DNA from: Prolixibacter sp. NT017
GTDB taxonomy: Bacteria > Bacteroidota > Bacteroidia > Bacteroidales > Prolixibacteraceae
Assembly: GCF_009617875.1 (NCBI RefSeq)
Contig: NZ_BLAV01000001.1
Location: 4,402,001 to 4,466,000, forward strand
Reading direction: 5' to 3'
DNA length: 64,000 nt
Part shown: piece by piece, positions 42,186 through 50,544 of the stretch
Numbering within the stretch: position 1 is the stretch's first letter
How the letters are laid out: every line of letters begins with the position of its first letter
Program-made: the position numbers and the translations under genes
The notes under the pieces: model-generated
What the model was told of the DNA's origin: nothing
Database searches by the model: none
What the model saw: only the letters and a program-made list of their open reading frames with translations

Positions 42186-44294
42186 ATGAAGAAAACAATT
42201 GTATTGTCGATGATGATCCTATTTAGCATAGCTTCTTCGCAGGGAGCTTCCGAAGGAACGGAAAGCAATCCGCTGTTAATGAAGTGGAATACACCGCACG
42301 AAACGGCACCTTTCAATTTAATCAAAACCGAAGATTTTGTCCCGGCTATCGATGTCGCACTCGCTGAAGCGCGCAAAGACGTTGATGCGATTATCAATAA
42401 TCCGGAGCCGGCAACTTTTCAGAATACCATTGAAGCACTCGAGGTTTCCGGCGAGCAACTCGACCGGGTAACTGGTGTGCTCTTCAATCTGAATTCGGCT
42501 GAAACCAACAAAGAGTTGCAGGCAGTAGCCCGCGAAGTTTCACCAAAACTGTCGGAGTTTGGCAACTATGTTTCGCTGAACGAAGATTTGTTCAAGCGCG
42601 TAAAGGCGGTTTACGATAAACGCGAATCGCTTGATTTGACGCCTGAGCAAGCCAAGTTGCTGGAGAATTCCTACAAAGGTTTTGTTCGCCGCGGAGCCAA
42701 CCTTCAGGGGGAAGCCAAAAAGCGGTATGCGGAAATCACTACGGAGCTGGCTCAGCTTTCGCTGAAATTTGGTGAAAACGTGCTGGAGGAAACCAACGCA
42801 TTTGAGCTGCTGATTACTGACGAAAAGGACCTTTCCGGTCTTCCGGAAGCGGTTCGTGAGGCGGCGCAACAGCTGGCGAAGTCGAAAGGCAAGGAAGGCT
42901 GGATGTTCAACCTTCAATATCCAAGTTACCTGCCGTTTATGAAGTATGCCGACAACCGCGAACTGCGGGAGAAAATGTACCGGGCCTATACTTCGCGTGC
43001 CTTTAAAGACAACGAGTACAACAATGAAGAGATCATTCACAAGATTGTGAATCTCCGTCTGGAGAAAGCCAATTTGCTCGGCTTTAAAAGCCATGCCGAC
43101 TATGTGCTTTCAGAGCGAATGGCTGAGACTCCCGAGAAGGTGAATAGTTTCCTGGAAGAGTTGCACGAAGCATCGAAACCTTATGCCGAGAAGGAATTTA
43201 AGGAAGTGACCGACTTCGCGAAAGCGAATGGACTGAAAGGCGACTTGCAACGTTGGGACTGGGCTTATTATTCCGAAAAATTGAAGGCCGAAAAATATGG
43301 CTTCGACGAAGAGGAAGTGAAGCCCTACTTCCAGTTGGAAAAAGTGCGTGAAGGAGTTTTCGAACTGGCGCACCGTCTGTACGGATTAAACTTTAAAGAG
43401 AATAAAGACATCCAGGTTTACCATCCGGATGTGACAGCTTATGATGTGTTCAACGCGGACGGTTCATTCCTGTCGGTGTTGTACCTCGATTTCTTCCCGC
43501 GGGAAGGGAAGCGCGGCGGTGCCTGGATGAACGACTTCCGTGCGCAAAGCAATATCAATGGTAAAATGGAACGCCCGATCATCACGGTCGTGACCAACTT
43601 TACCAAGCCAACGGAAACCAAGCCGTCGTTGCTGACATTTGACGAAGTGGAGACCTTCCTGCACGAATTTGGTCACTCGCTGCACGGCATGCTGGCTAAT
43701 ACGGTTTATCCAAGCATGTCAGGAACCGGCGTGTACCGCGATTTCGTGGAACTGCCTTCGCAGATCATGGAGAACTGGGCGACCGAGAAGGAGTGGCTCG
43801 ACTTGTTTGCCGTTCATTACAAAACCGGTGAGAAGATTCCGGCCGAACTGGTTGATAAACTCATCAAAGCCCGCAATTTCCAGTCGGGATACCTGAGCGA
43901 GCGCCAGTTGAGTTTTGGAATGGACGACATGGCCTGGCACTCGATTACCAAACCGGTCACCGAAGACGTGATTTCGTTCGAGCGTCGGGTGATGGACAAA
44001 ACAGAATTGTTCCCTCATGTGGACGGTAGTTGCTTTAACACTGCTTTCTCGCACATTTTTGCAGGAGGTTACGCGGCCGGTTACTACGGTTACAAGTGGG
44101 CCGAAGTACTCGATGCCGATGCTTTCTCGATGTTCAAAAAGAACGGTATTTTCGATAAAGCTACTGCTGAGTCGTTCCGCAAGAATATTTTGGAAAAAGG
44201 AGGAACGCAGCACCCAATGGAACTGTACAAAGCTTTCCGCGGACAGGAGCCAACGGTTGATGCATTGCTGGAAAGAAGTGGATTGAAAGAGTAA
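42186..44294 (+). CDS. dcp: M3-family peptidase (dipeptidyl carboxypeptidase type)
   Basis: A 702-residue zinc metallopeptidase of family M3. The signal peptide (KKTIVLSMMILFSIASSQG) suggests periplasmic location. The zinc-binding motif HEFGH is in VETFLHEFGHSLHGML at about 488-492, and the third ligand Glu lies in the downstream FVELPSQIMENW region. The substrate-binding loop GSCFNTAFSHIFAGGYAAGYYGY is typical of M3 (seen as FSHIFAGGYAAGYYGYKW). It releases dipeptides from peptide C-termini or cleaves oligopeptides. Length is normal for Dcp. A bidirectional terminator follows. Confidence 0.94.
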   Translation: MKKTIVLSMMILFSIASSQGASEGTESNPLLMKWNTPHETAPFNLIKTEDFVPAIDVALAEARKDVDAIINNPEPATFQNTIEALEVSGEQLDRVTGVLFNLNSAETNKELQAVAREVSPKLSEFGNYVSLNEDLFKRVKAVYDKRESLDLTPEQAKLLENSYKGFVRRGANLQGEAKKRYAEITTELAQLSLKFGENVLEETNAFELLITDEKDLSGLPEAVREAAQQLAKSKGKEGWMFNLQYPSYLPFMKYADNRELREKMYRAYTSRAFKDNEYNNEEIIHKIVNLRLEKANLLGFKSHADYVLSERMAETPEKVNSFLEELHEASKPYAEKEFKEVTDFAKANGLKGDLQRWDWAYYSEKLKAEKYGFDEEEVKPYFQLEKVREGVFELAHRLYGLNFKENKDIQVYHPDVTAYDVFNADGSFLSVLYLDFFPREGKRGGAWMNDFRAQSNINGKMERPIITVVTNFTKPTETKPSLLTFDEVETFLHEFGHSLHGMLANTVYPSMSGTGVYRDFVELPSQIMENWATEKEWLDLFAVHYKTGEKIPAELVDKLIKARNFQSGYLSERQLSFGMDDMAWHSITKPVTEDVISFERRVMDKTELFPHVDGSCFNTAFSHIFAGGYAAGYYGYKWAEVLDADAFSMFKKNGIFDKATAESFRKNILEKGGTQHPMELYKAFRGQEPTVDALLERSGLKE

Positions 44295-44313
44295 GCACTC
44301 TGCACCATAAATG

Positions 44314-44348
44314 AAAAGGACATCCTAAACCGGGATGCCCTTTTTTTC
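44314..44348. terminator. Bidirectional terminator between convergent genes
   Basis: AAAAGGACATCC pairs with GGATGCCCTTTT (one mismatch) with T runs in both directions, between the M3 peptidase and the CoA-disulfide-reductase-type gene. Confidence 0.8.
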
Positions 44349-44381
44349 TGATTGATAAACTTATGTGCAGGTTTATAAAAG

Positions 44382-46844
44382 TCAGACAAACAGATTGACA
44401 TTCGACTGCTCGGCTTCTTCGAGGTAGTTGGCCACTCCGCCGATGTTTACGTTGTTGAGGAGTTCCTCTTGCGTTACGCCCATGATGTCCATGCTCATCT
44501 GGCAGGCAATCATGTTCACCCCCATCTCAGCTGCTTTGTCAATCATCCGCTCCAGCGCATCCACGTTCTTGGCTTTCATGCGCTGCCGCATCATTTTCGA
44601 GCCGATGCCGCCCATGTTCATGTTCGACAGCTTCAGTTTTTTCGCATTGCCCGGCATCATCTTACCAAACATCTGTCCCATGAAATCTTTCTTTACCCTG
44701 GGCTTGTCTTGTTTCTTAATCACGTTCAATCCCCAGAAGGTAAAGAACATGGTTACTTTTTTGCCCATGGACGCGGCGCCGTTGGCAATAACGAAAGAAG
44801 CCAGCGCTTTGTCGAGGTCGTCGCTGAAAACAATGAGCGTTTTGTTTCCGCCCTGATTCATCACCTTCACTCCCTCTGCCGGTTCGGCTTTTTCAATGAT
44901 AGCCCTGATTTCGCCATTTTCACGCGAACGCGCTACCAGGCGGTTTCCGGTGACATTACACCACGATTCTACATCTTTGTAGAAGCCGGCATCGGTAGCC
45001 AGCACACGCATACGCTCGCCCGGCTGTATTTTTTCGATGTCTTCTTTTAACTTCAGAATCGGGCCCGGGCACTGCAGTCCGCAGGCGTCCACCTCCATGG
45101 TTTTCACATTGAAATGCGTTTTGGCACTTTCGGTGTATTCACTTTCGTGGATGTAAACGTCTTCGTGGTAATTAATGGGATTGGATTGCCCGGCAATGGC
45201 ATCCTTGCATACTTTCAATCCACCCGAAAGGTTGTAGACCTCTTTAAATCCTTTTTGACGAAGAATACGGGCAGCTACATAACCACGCAATCCAACGCCG
45301 CAATAGATGTATATTTTTTTGTCTTTCGGAATACGGTCGAGGTTATCCCGGAGGCTGTCTACTTCGATGTTGGTTGCATCATCGAGGTGATCCAGTTCAA
45401 ATTCATCGGGAGTGCGCACATCCAACACGAATGTATTTTCCTTTTCTCGTGAGTGAAATTTGTACGGCGATAGCGGTTTGAACAATCCCTTAATGATGTT
45501 CTCGGCATTGAAGCCAGCCTGGTTGACCGGGTCTTTCGCTGAGCTGAAAGGTGGTGCATAGGCGTGCTCGAGCTCTTGCAGATCGTAAATGTCACCACCA
45601 TTTTTGATAACAGCTGCCAGCATGTCGAGGCGTTTATCGACGCCTTTGTAGCCGACAATTTGCCCACCGTACAACTTCCCGGTTTCGGGATGGAACGAGA
45701 TTTTCAACACCATTTGCATAGCGCCGGGATAGTAACCAGCGTGCGATCCGGCATTCACGATAGTGGACTGGTAAGGCAAACCGGCTGCTTCCAGCGCCTT
45801 GTCGCTTAAACCGGTGATGCCGGCGGTTTTGTCGAACACCTTGGCAATGGCTGTCCCGATCGAACCACGGTACTTTCGTACGTTGCCATACACCATGTTG
45901 TCGGCCAAAATACGTCCCTGTTTGTTCGCCGGTCCGGCCAGGAATGCCAGTGAAGGCTTTCCGGTAACGGGATGCGGGAACTCAATGCCGTCACCAACTG
46001 CGTAAATGTCTTTGACGGAGGTTTCGAGATATTCGTTAACGATAATTCCGCCGCGTTCACCGGTTTCGATGCCGGCCTTTTGCGCCAGACGCGTATCGGG
46101 CTTCACGCCAATGGAGAGAATGATGAAATCGGCTTTCAGCTTCTTCCCACTACTCAGGCTCACTTTAAGCTGGTGGCCATCGGGAGCAAATTCCTGCACC
46201 GCATCTTTCAGGTAAAGCGCTACTTCCATCTCTTTGAAATGCTGATGCAACTGGGCCGCCATTTCGGGGTCCATCATGTTCATCACCTGCTCAGCAGCTT
46301 CCACCACCGTCACTTTCACGCCCCGGCGGTGCAGGTTTTCGGCCATTTCCAACCCGATGAATCCGGCGCCGATAACGATAGCAGAATGGGGCTCATTGTC
46401 ATCGACGAAAGCTTTAATGCGGTCGGTGTCCTGCACATTCCGTAAGGTGAAGATATTGGGTGAATCGATGCCCGGAATAGGCGGCCTCACCGGCGATGCA
46501 CCGGGCGACAGTACCAGTTTATCGTATGTCTCGTAATATGTTTCGCCGGTTTGGGAATTGTATATTTTTACTTTTTTGCTGGCTGCATCGATGTCTTTCA
46601 CTTCGGTGTGAATACGCACATCGATGTTGAAGCGGTTGCCGAAACTTTCCGGCGTTTGCACCAACAGTTTGTCGCGTTCTTTAATCACGCCTCCGATGTA
46701 ATAAGGCAATCCGCAGTTTGCATACGAAATATGCGGCCCTTTCTCACACATGATGATTTCGGCGTCTTCGTCCACTCTCCTGAGCCGGGCTGCTGTGGTG
46801 GCACCACCGGCTACTCCTCCTACAATGATGTATTTCATGCTCAT
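44382..46844 (-). CDS. Four-domain CoA-disulfide reductase / rhodanese / TusA / DsrE fusion
   Basis: An 820-residue cytoplasmic fusion. Residues 1-450 are an FAD-dependent pyridine nucleotide-disulfide oxidoreductase of the CoA-disulfide reductase type: FAD motif GGVAGGATTAARL, redox Cys44 in SYANCGLPYY, NAD motif VIGAGFIGLEMAENL. About 470-555 is a rhodanese domain with active Cys in YCGVGLRGY. About 585-650 is a TusA domain with CPGP in ACGLQCPGPILKL. About 665-820 is a DsrE/DsrF-like domain with a Cys in NMIACQMSMDIMG. All four active cysteines are present. The set suggests transfer of persulfide sulfur between domains and reduction of CoA disulfides or persulfides. A perfect minus-strand promoter element lies at 46962-46969. 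Confidence 0.93.
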   Translation of the reverse strand: MSMKYIIVGGVAGGATTAARLRRVDEDAEIIMCEKGPHISYANCGLPYYIGGVIKERDKLLVQTPESFGNRFNIDVRIHTEVKDIDAASKKVKIYNSQTGETYYETYDKLVLSPGASPVRPPIPGIDSPNIFTLRNVQDTDRIKAFVDDNEPHSAIVIGAGFIGLEMAENLHRRGVKVTVVEAAEQVMNMMDPEMAAQLHQHFKEMEVALYLKDAVQEFAPDGHQLKVSLSSGKKLKADFIILSIGVKPDTRLAQKAGIETGERGGIIVNEYLETSVKDIYAVGDGIEFPHPVTGKPSLAFLAGPANKQGRILADNMVYGNVRKYRGSIGTAIAKVFDKTAGITGLSDKALEAAGLPYQSTIVNAGSHAGYYPGAMQMVLKISFHPETGKLYGGQIVGYKGVDKRLDMLAAVIKNGGDIYDLQELEHAYAPPFSSAKDPVNQAGFNAENIIKGLFKPLSPYKFHSREKENTFVLDVRTPDEFELDHLDDATNIEVDSLRDNLDRIPKDKKIYIYCGVGLRGYVAARILRQKGFKEVYNLSGGLKVCKDAIAGQSNPINYHEDVYIHESEYTESAKTHFNVKTMEVDACGLQCPGPILKLKEDIEKIQPGERMRVLATDAGFYKDVESWCNVTGNRLVARSRENGEIRAIIEKAEPAEGVKVMNQGGNKTLIVFSDDLDKALASFVIANGAASMGKKVTMFFTFWGLNVIKKQDKPRVKKDFMGQMFGKMMPGNAKKLKLSNMNMGGIGSKMMRQRMKAKNVDALERMIDKAAEMGVNMIACQMSMDIMGVTQEELLNNVNIGGVANYLEEAEQSNVNLFV

Positions 46845-46961
46845 TTCTCAATCAACTCCTCTCACTGTCTGCAGAACAGACCGTATTATACCTATTCAAA
46901 TTGAAATATTGCTTTTTCTTACAGGTTGGACGGCTGGCTCTATTGTTTCGGTTTAGGGCCG

Positions 46962-46969
46962 CAAATATA
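46962..46969 (-). promoter_or_regulatory. -7 promoter element of the sulfur-handling fusion gene
   Basis: Minus-strand TATATTTG, exact match to TAnnTTTG, about 120 bp upstream of the start, giving a long leader with nothing else recognised in it. Confidence 0.55.
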
Positions 46970-47095
46970 TAAAAATGGAGGTGTCTGGATATGTAGATGA
47001 TGAGATTATAAGGAATCCTTAACCTTCTGCATGTCCTCTTAAAACAGGGATAACATAGTATTTGAGATTGTTCGGGCTAAACAAAATGATAAAGT

Positions 47096-48109
47096 CTACC
47101 GGGCGGTAGTGGCTTCGGTATGAATAGCCTGAAGAAGGGATGTGGCGGCTCCCGGTGCAACATCCTGCGTTAGTTCCCACGCCATAATTCCTGCATAGCT
47201 TTTGTCGATAAGATAGCGGGTCTTCAGTGCCAGCAAATCAGGGCCATTGTATGAGTAGTCGCCGGCCTTGTTCATGTTCACGCCGGGCTGATACCGGGCA
47301 ACAATTTGGCGGTAGGTGAGTGCCGATGGCTCATCGGTGGAGGCTCCGGGCACCCGTCGTCCGTAAAACGGCACACCGCCTATGAGTTTCGATTTGGGAA
47401 CACCTGCTTCGCTGAATGTTGTGAGTGCATCGACAAATTGATTGGCAGTGGCCTGGTTGCCGCTGTTGTCAAACGAGTCGTAAATCATCAGGTTGAGGAA
47501 ATCGGCGTAATTGGCTATCGCGACGGAGCGCTGTACATTGTAAGTAGTTGCCGCCACCGAGAACATCAGCTTCTGATTGTGCAGGGATGCTGACAGATCC
47601 GAGCAGAGTGCTTCGTAGTCCTGCTGTGGAATCGATTGAGGGTAGTCTTCCCAGTCGAGGTCCACTCCGGCGAGCTTTTCGCTTACGCAGAAGTTGGTGA
47701 TATCGGCTACATACTGCGCTCTTTTTTCGGCGGAAGCCGCCATCGGGAAAATGGTTTCTGATTCGTACCAACCGCCCAGCACCAGGAAGAGCTCGATATG
47801 CTGACTGCCAATGGCCGATTTGACCTCACGGATGTGCGCTGTCATTTCCGGAGAAATGGTGAAGCTGCCTGATTGGTCGGGTGCTACCGAGAAGAAATAG
47901 ACGCGTGACAGTAAATTCAGTGCGTCGAAATCGAAGCTGCTGAAGCTGTAATCGGGCAAATAGCCGGCGATGATGATCGGGCTTTCAACGGTTGTGGGTT
48001 GAGGTGGTGTTACCGGGCTGTCGTCCTTTTGGCACGAAGCAAGGATAAACATCAGCGGAAGCATCGAAACCAGCCACTTCAGTTGAAATCGGAACAGGTT
48101 GTTTTTCAT
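47096..48109 (-). CDS. GH18 family lipoprotein (chitinase/endoglycosidase-like)
   Basis: A 337-residue lipoprotein (lipobox FILASC) with one glycoside hydrolase family 18 TIM barrel. The catalytic motif DxxDxDxE reads AGVDLDWE: the first Asp is Ala but the final D-x-E pair with the acid Glu is intact. SxGG-like LVLGGWYES and the barrel strands FSVAATTYN, LNLMIYDSF, GGVPFYGR and AGIMAWELTQD are typical. It could act on chitin oligomers or N-glycans at the cell surface. It is short, with no extra binding domain. The 5' side faces the 21-bp minisatellite. Confidence 0.9.
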   Translation of the reverse strand: MKNNLFRFQLKWLVSMLPLMFILASCQKDDSPVTPPQPTTVESPIIIAGYLPDYSFSSFDFDALNLLSRVYFFSVAPDQSGSFTISPEMTAHIREVKSAIGSQHIELFLVLGGWYESETIFPMAASAEKRAQYVADITNFCVSEKLAGVDLDWEDYPQSIPQQDYEALCSDLSASLHNQKLMFSVAATTYNVQRSVAIANYADFLNLMIYDSFDNSGNQATANQFVDALTTFSEAGVPKSKLIGGVPFYGRRVPGASTDEPSALTYRQIVARYQPGVNMNKAGDYSYNGPDLLALKTRYLIDKSYAGIMAWELTQDVAPGAATSLLQAIHTEATTAR

Positions 48110-48283
48110 TTATTGGTCAGGTATATGCCTGGAAAAGCATGGTACGGTGCCGAAGATAGTCATCTGCGGCATGACTGGCAAAACTTTTCAAATGTGGAAA
48201 GAGTCAGAAAGAAGGCAGGGCTTAACGACGGAGCCGGGTGGTCGTACCGGACAGATCAGATTGGCTGAAACAACCGGTTTTAC

Positions 48284-48890
48284 TGGTTGGAACAACTCCG
48301 TTCGTCGTTGGAAGATGTCAGCGGTTGGTTGGAACTACTCCGCTACCCGTTGGAACTACTGCGACAGGTGTTGGAACTACTCCGTCATGCATTGGACGAA
48401 GTCAGCGGGTCGTTGGAACTACTAATGCAGCCGTTGGAACCACTTTCCGGTAGGTTGGACGAACCCGGAGAGGTGTTGGAAGTACTTCCCCGGTCGTTGG
48501 AATTACTCCGGCATGCGTTGGAGGAACCTAGCGGTCAGTTGGAACTACTCCGGCATGCATTGGGCGAACAGGAAGGCGAGCGGAAACCACATGCCGGGTA
48601 ACGGAAACATGTACCGACGAAGCGGAACGTACTCCGGGCCTAACGGAAAATACTTGCTAACTGCCGGAAAGTCAGTTTCTGCTGCCGGAATAGCAGTCGC
48701 GGACAGCGGAAACATCTCCGGTGGTAACAGAAACTATCCGGGGCACAGCGGAATGATGATCACGAGCGGCGGAAACATGATGGCCGGCACCGGAATGAAC
48801 AAGACGGTGGGCGGAAACGACTCGGCGATTGGAGGAATGAATTGGAAGGTCAACGGAACGGACTACTGGTACGACGGAATATCGTTAAAC
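48284..48890. repeat. 29-copy 21-bp minisatellite
   Basis: A GG core recurs at every 21st base from 48289 to 48876 with one single-base deletion (interval 48562 to 48582). The first 14 copies share GTTGGAACTACTCCG, and the next 15 share (G/C)CGGAA(A/T), so the array has two families joined at the deletion. Copies are degenerate outside the core. One copy (48729) has lost the first G of the core. Overlapping open frames read through it with 7-residue periodicity: 48287-48601 (LELLRxx heptads) and 48513-48926 (SGGNMMAG-like). Whether any is translated is unknown. 48110-48283 holds no gene I can support. Confidence 0.9.
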
Positions 48891-48993
48891 GGGAGCATAA
48901 TCATGGATCGTGGTCAAAATTTCTAACCCGGGGAACTCCCTGTTGGGTCAATTTCATCCCAAACGGGTATGATTTGCGTTGCTTCGTGTTATT

Positions 48994-49013
48994 ATATACC
49001 CGTACGGGTATAT
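48994..49013. promoter_or_regulatory. HipB operator O1
   Basis: A perfect 20-bp palindrome with half-site ATATACCCGT, overlapping the -7 element at 49011-49018. A weaker degenerate site (TCATCCC ... GGGTATGA) lies at 48954-48972. Confidence 0.8.
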
Positions 49014-49018
49014 TTTTG
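49011..49018 (+). promoter_or_regulatory. -7 promoter element of the hipB gene
   Basis: TATTTTTG, exact match to TAnnTTTG, overlapped by operator O1 as expected for an autorepressed antitoxin gene. Confidence 0.6.
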
Positions 49019-49035
49019 TGTCGAAACCATTATTT

Positions 49036-49053
49036 TATACCCGAACAGGTATA
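49036..49053. promoter_or_regulatory. HipB operator O2
   Basis: TATACC-CGAACA-GGTATA, an 18-bp near-palindrome centred 41 bp from O1. Confidence 0.75.
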
Positions 49054-49076
49054 ATTGACCAGAATAATGTTATTTT

Positions 49077-49094
49077 TATACCCGAACAGGTATA
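49077..49094. promoter_or_regulatory. HipB operator O3
   Basis: Identical to O2, again centred 41 bp further on, ending 2 bp before the hipB start codon. Confidence 0.75.
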
Positions 49095-49096
49095 TT

Positions 49097-49327
49097 ATGG
49101 ATAGTAAGAAGGTACATCAGTTTGTTAAAGAGAAACGAAAGGCTTTGGGTTTAACCCAGGAAGAACTTTCGTTTAAAGCCGGCGTCGGACTGCGGTTTAT
49201 CCGTGAGATCGAGCAGGGCAAACCAACTTTGCAAATGAACAAAGTAAATCAGGTGCTTAAACTTTTCGGGTACGAACTGGGCCCGGTTCCTGTCGACAGA
49301 AATGATTTGACCCATGAAGGAAGCTAA
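49097..49327 (+). CDS. hipB: HipB-like XRE-family antitoxin/repressor
   Basis: A 76-residue XRE-family protein: LTQEELSFKAGVGLRFIREIEQGKPTLQMNKVNQVLKLFG is the HTH, seen as LTQEELSFKAGVGLRFIREI and GKPTLQMNKVN, ending in the HipB-like GYELGPVP. I chose ATG 49097 rather than an upstream in-frame codon at 49055 because the latter would place the operator O3 inside the gene and add unrelated residues. Three operators precede it. In complete modules HipA, a kinase toxin, is encoded immediately downstream with overlap; here only a 33-codon hipA remnant follows. It is thus an orphan antitoxin or a surviving repressor. Confidence 0.88.
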   Translation: MDSKKVHQFVKEKRKALGLTQEELSFKAGVGLRFIREIEQGKPTLQMNKVNQVLKLFGYELGPVPVDRNDLTHEGS

Positions 49328-49415
49328 CGTTTATATGCACAATCAGTGTCAGGAGCTGGTATGGACTCCCGGGGTATTTCCCCTCTTCCTCATGAAAGTC
49401 CGGCGATTATGCTGA
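49314..49415 (+). pseudogene. hipA remnant
   Basis: The frame starting at ATG 49314, overlapping hipB by 14 bp as in intact hipBA operons, reads MKEANVYMHNQ and then QELVWTPG, like the N-terminal strand of HipA-type proteins (xAxVYxNxxxAGxLxWT). It is stopped at 49413-49415 after 33 codons, with no further HipA sequence before pheS, whose promoter lies at 49424. The toxin gene was evidently removed except for its first codons. Confidence 0.7.
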
Positions 49416-49423
49416 TTATTTTA

Positions 49424-49431
49424 TAAATTTG
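49424..49431 (+). promoter_or_regulatory. -7 promoter element of pheS
   Basis: TAAATTTG, exact match to TAnnTTTG, 25 bp before the pheS ATG at 49456. It overlaps an in-frame TTG at 49429, which is therefore not the start. Confidence 0.6.
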
Positions 49432-49455
49432 CCCTTCAGAAAAAATCCGGAAGGA

Positions 49456-50475
49456 ATGCTAGATAAGATCGAACAACTGAAGAAAGAGATTGAAGCCGTG
49501 GCGGCTCAATCGGCTGAGGAAGTAGAACAATTGCGTATTAAATACCTCAGCAAAAAAGGAGAGGTTTCAAAACTTTTTGCTGAATTCCGGGATGTTCCGG
49601 CTGAGCAAAAACGCGAAGTTGGACAGGCCATTAATACCCTCAGGGATTTTGCCCAGGAGCGTTTGGACGTGTTGCGCAGCGGTTTGCAGGAGCAGAAGGA
49701 TAGTGTAGCCGGTATCGATTTTACCCTTCCGGGAGAATCGATGAAACTGGGTACCCGTCACCCGCTTTCCATCGTACGGAATGAGATTCTCGATATCTTC
49801 AAGCGGTTGGGTTTCGTGGTAACGGAAGGACCGGAAATTGAAGATGACTGGCATGTTTTCTCGGCGTTGAACTTTCCGGAAGAACACCCGGCCCGCGATA
49901 TGCAGGATACATTCTTTATTCAGCGTAATCCGGATATTTTGCTGCGTACGCATACTTCTTCGGTGCAGGTGCACGACATGGAAGAGATGGAGCCACCGAT
50001 TCGTACGGTCACTCCGGGGCGCGTTTTCCGGAACGAAGCCATTTCGGCCCGGGCACATTGTATGTTCCACCAGATTGAGGGATTGTATATCGATGAGAAT
50101 GTTTCGTTTGCCGACCTGAAACAGACCCTGCTTTACTTTGCACAGGAACTTTTCGGCGAGGAAACAAAAATCCGGATGCGTCCGTCGTACTTCCCGTTCA
50201 CCGAGCCGTCGGCTGAGATGGATGTTTCGTGCTCTATTTGTGGCGGCGAAGGATGTAACGTTTGTAAGCACACCGGCTGGCTGGAAATTCTCGGTTGCGG
50301 TATGGTCGATCCCAATGTATTGGAATCATCGGGCATTGATAGCAACAAGTACACCGGTTTTGCCTTCGGAATGGGAATCGAGCGCATCGCCATGTTGAAA
50401 TACGGTATCAACGACTTGCGCCTCTATTTCGAGAATGACGTGCGCTTCCTGAATCAATTCAAATCAGCTCACTAA
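49456..50475 (+). CDS. pheS: Phenylalanyl-tRNA synthetase alpha subunit
   Basis: A 339-residue alpha subunit of the alpha2beta2 class II enzyme that charges tRNA-Phe. The N-terminal coiled coil (about 1-85; DKIEQLKKEIEAVAAQSAEEVE) grips tRNA; the catalytic part has motif 2 (PGRVFRNEAISARAHCMFHQIEG, seen as GRVFRNEAISARAHCMFHQ), the FPFTEPSAEMDVSC segment, and motif 3 (GFAFGMGIERIAMLKYGI). ATG 49456 is the start because the upstream TTG lies in the promoter. The beta subunit gene is not adjacent. A strong terminator follows. Confidence 0.97.
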   Translation: MLDKIEQLKKEIEAVAAQSAEEVEQLRIKYLSKKGEVSKLFAEFRDVPAEQKREVGQAINTLRDFAQERLDVLRSGLQEQKDSVAGIDFTLPGESMKLGTRHPLSIVRNEILDIFKRLGFVVTEGPEIEDDWHVFSALNFPEEHPARDMQDTFFIQRNPDILLRTHTSSVQVHDMEEMEPPIRTVTPGRVFRNEAISARAHCMFHQIEGLYIDENVSFADLKQTLLYFAQELFGEETKIRMRPSYFPFTEPSAEMDVSCSICGGEGCNVCKHTGWLEILGCGMVDPNVLESSGIDSNKYTGFAFGMGIERIAMLKYGINDLRLYFENDVRFLNQFKSAH

Positions 50476-50498
50476 GAGTTTACTTCATATTATATAAG

Positions 50499-50526
50499 AA
50501 AGGCTGCCTTTATCGGGCAGCCTTTT
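50499..50526. terminator. Terminator after pheS
   Basis: AAAGGCTGCC pairs with GGGCAGCCTTT(T) around a short loop; T runs exist on both strands, so it may also serve the convergent DUF6599-like gene. Confidence 0.85.
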
Positions 50527-50544
50527 GTTTTGCATGAAATAGGT

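Noticed and set aside
48287..48601. Calling the leucine-heptad frame a real coiled-coil protein
   Set aside because: Heptads arise automatically from a 21-bp repeat in any open frame; promoter and conservation evidence are missing.
48284..48890. CRISPR array
   Set aside because: The period is only 21 bp with degenerate units and no repeat-spacer structure, and no cas genes are nearby.
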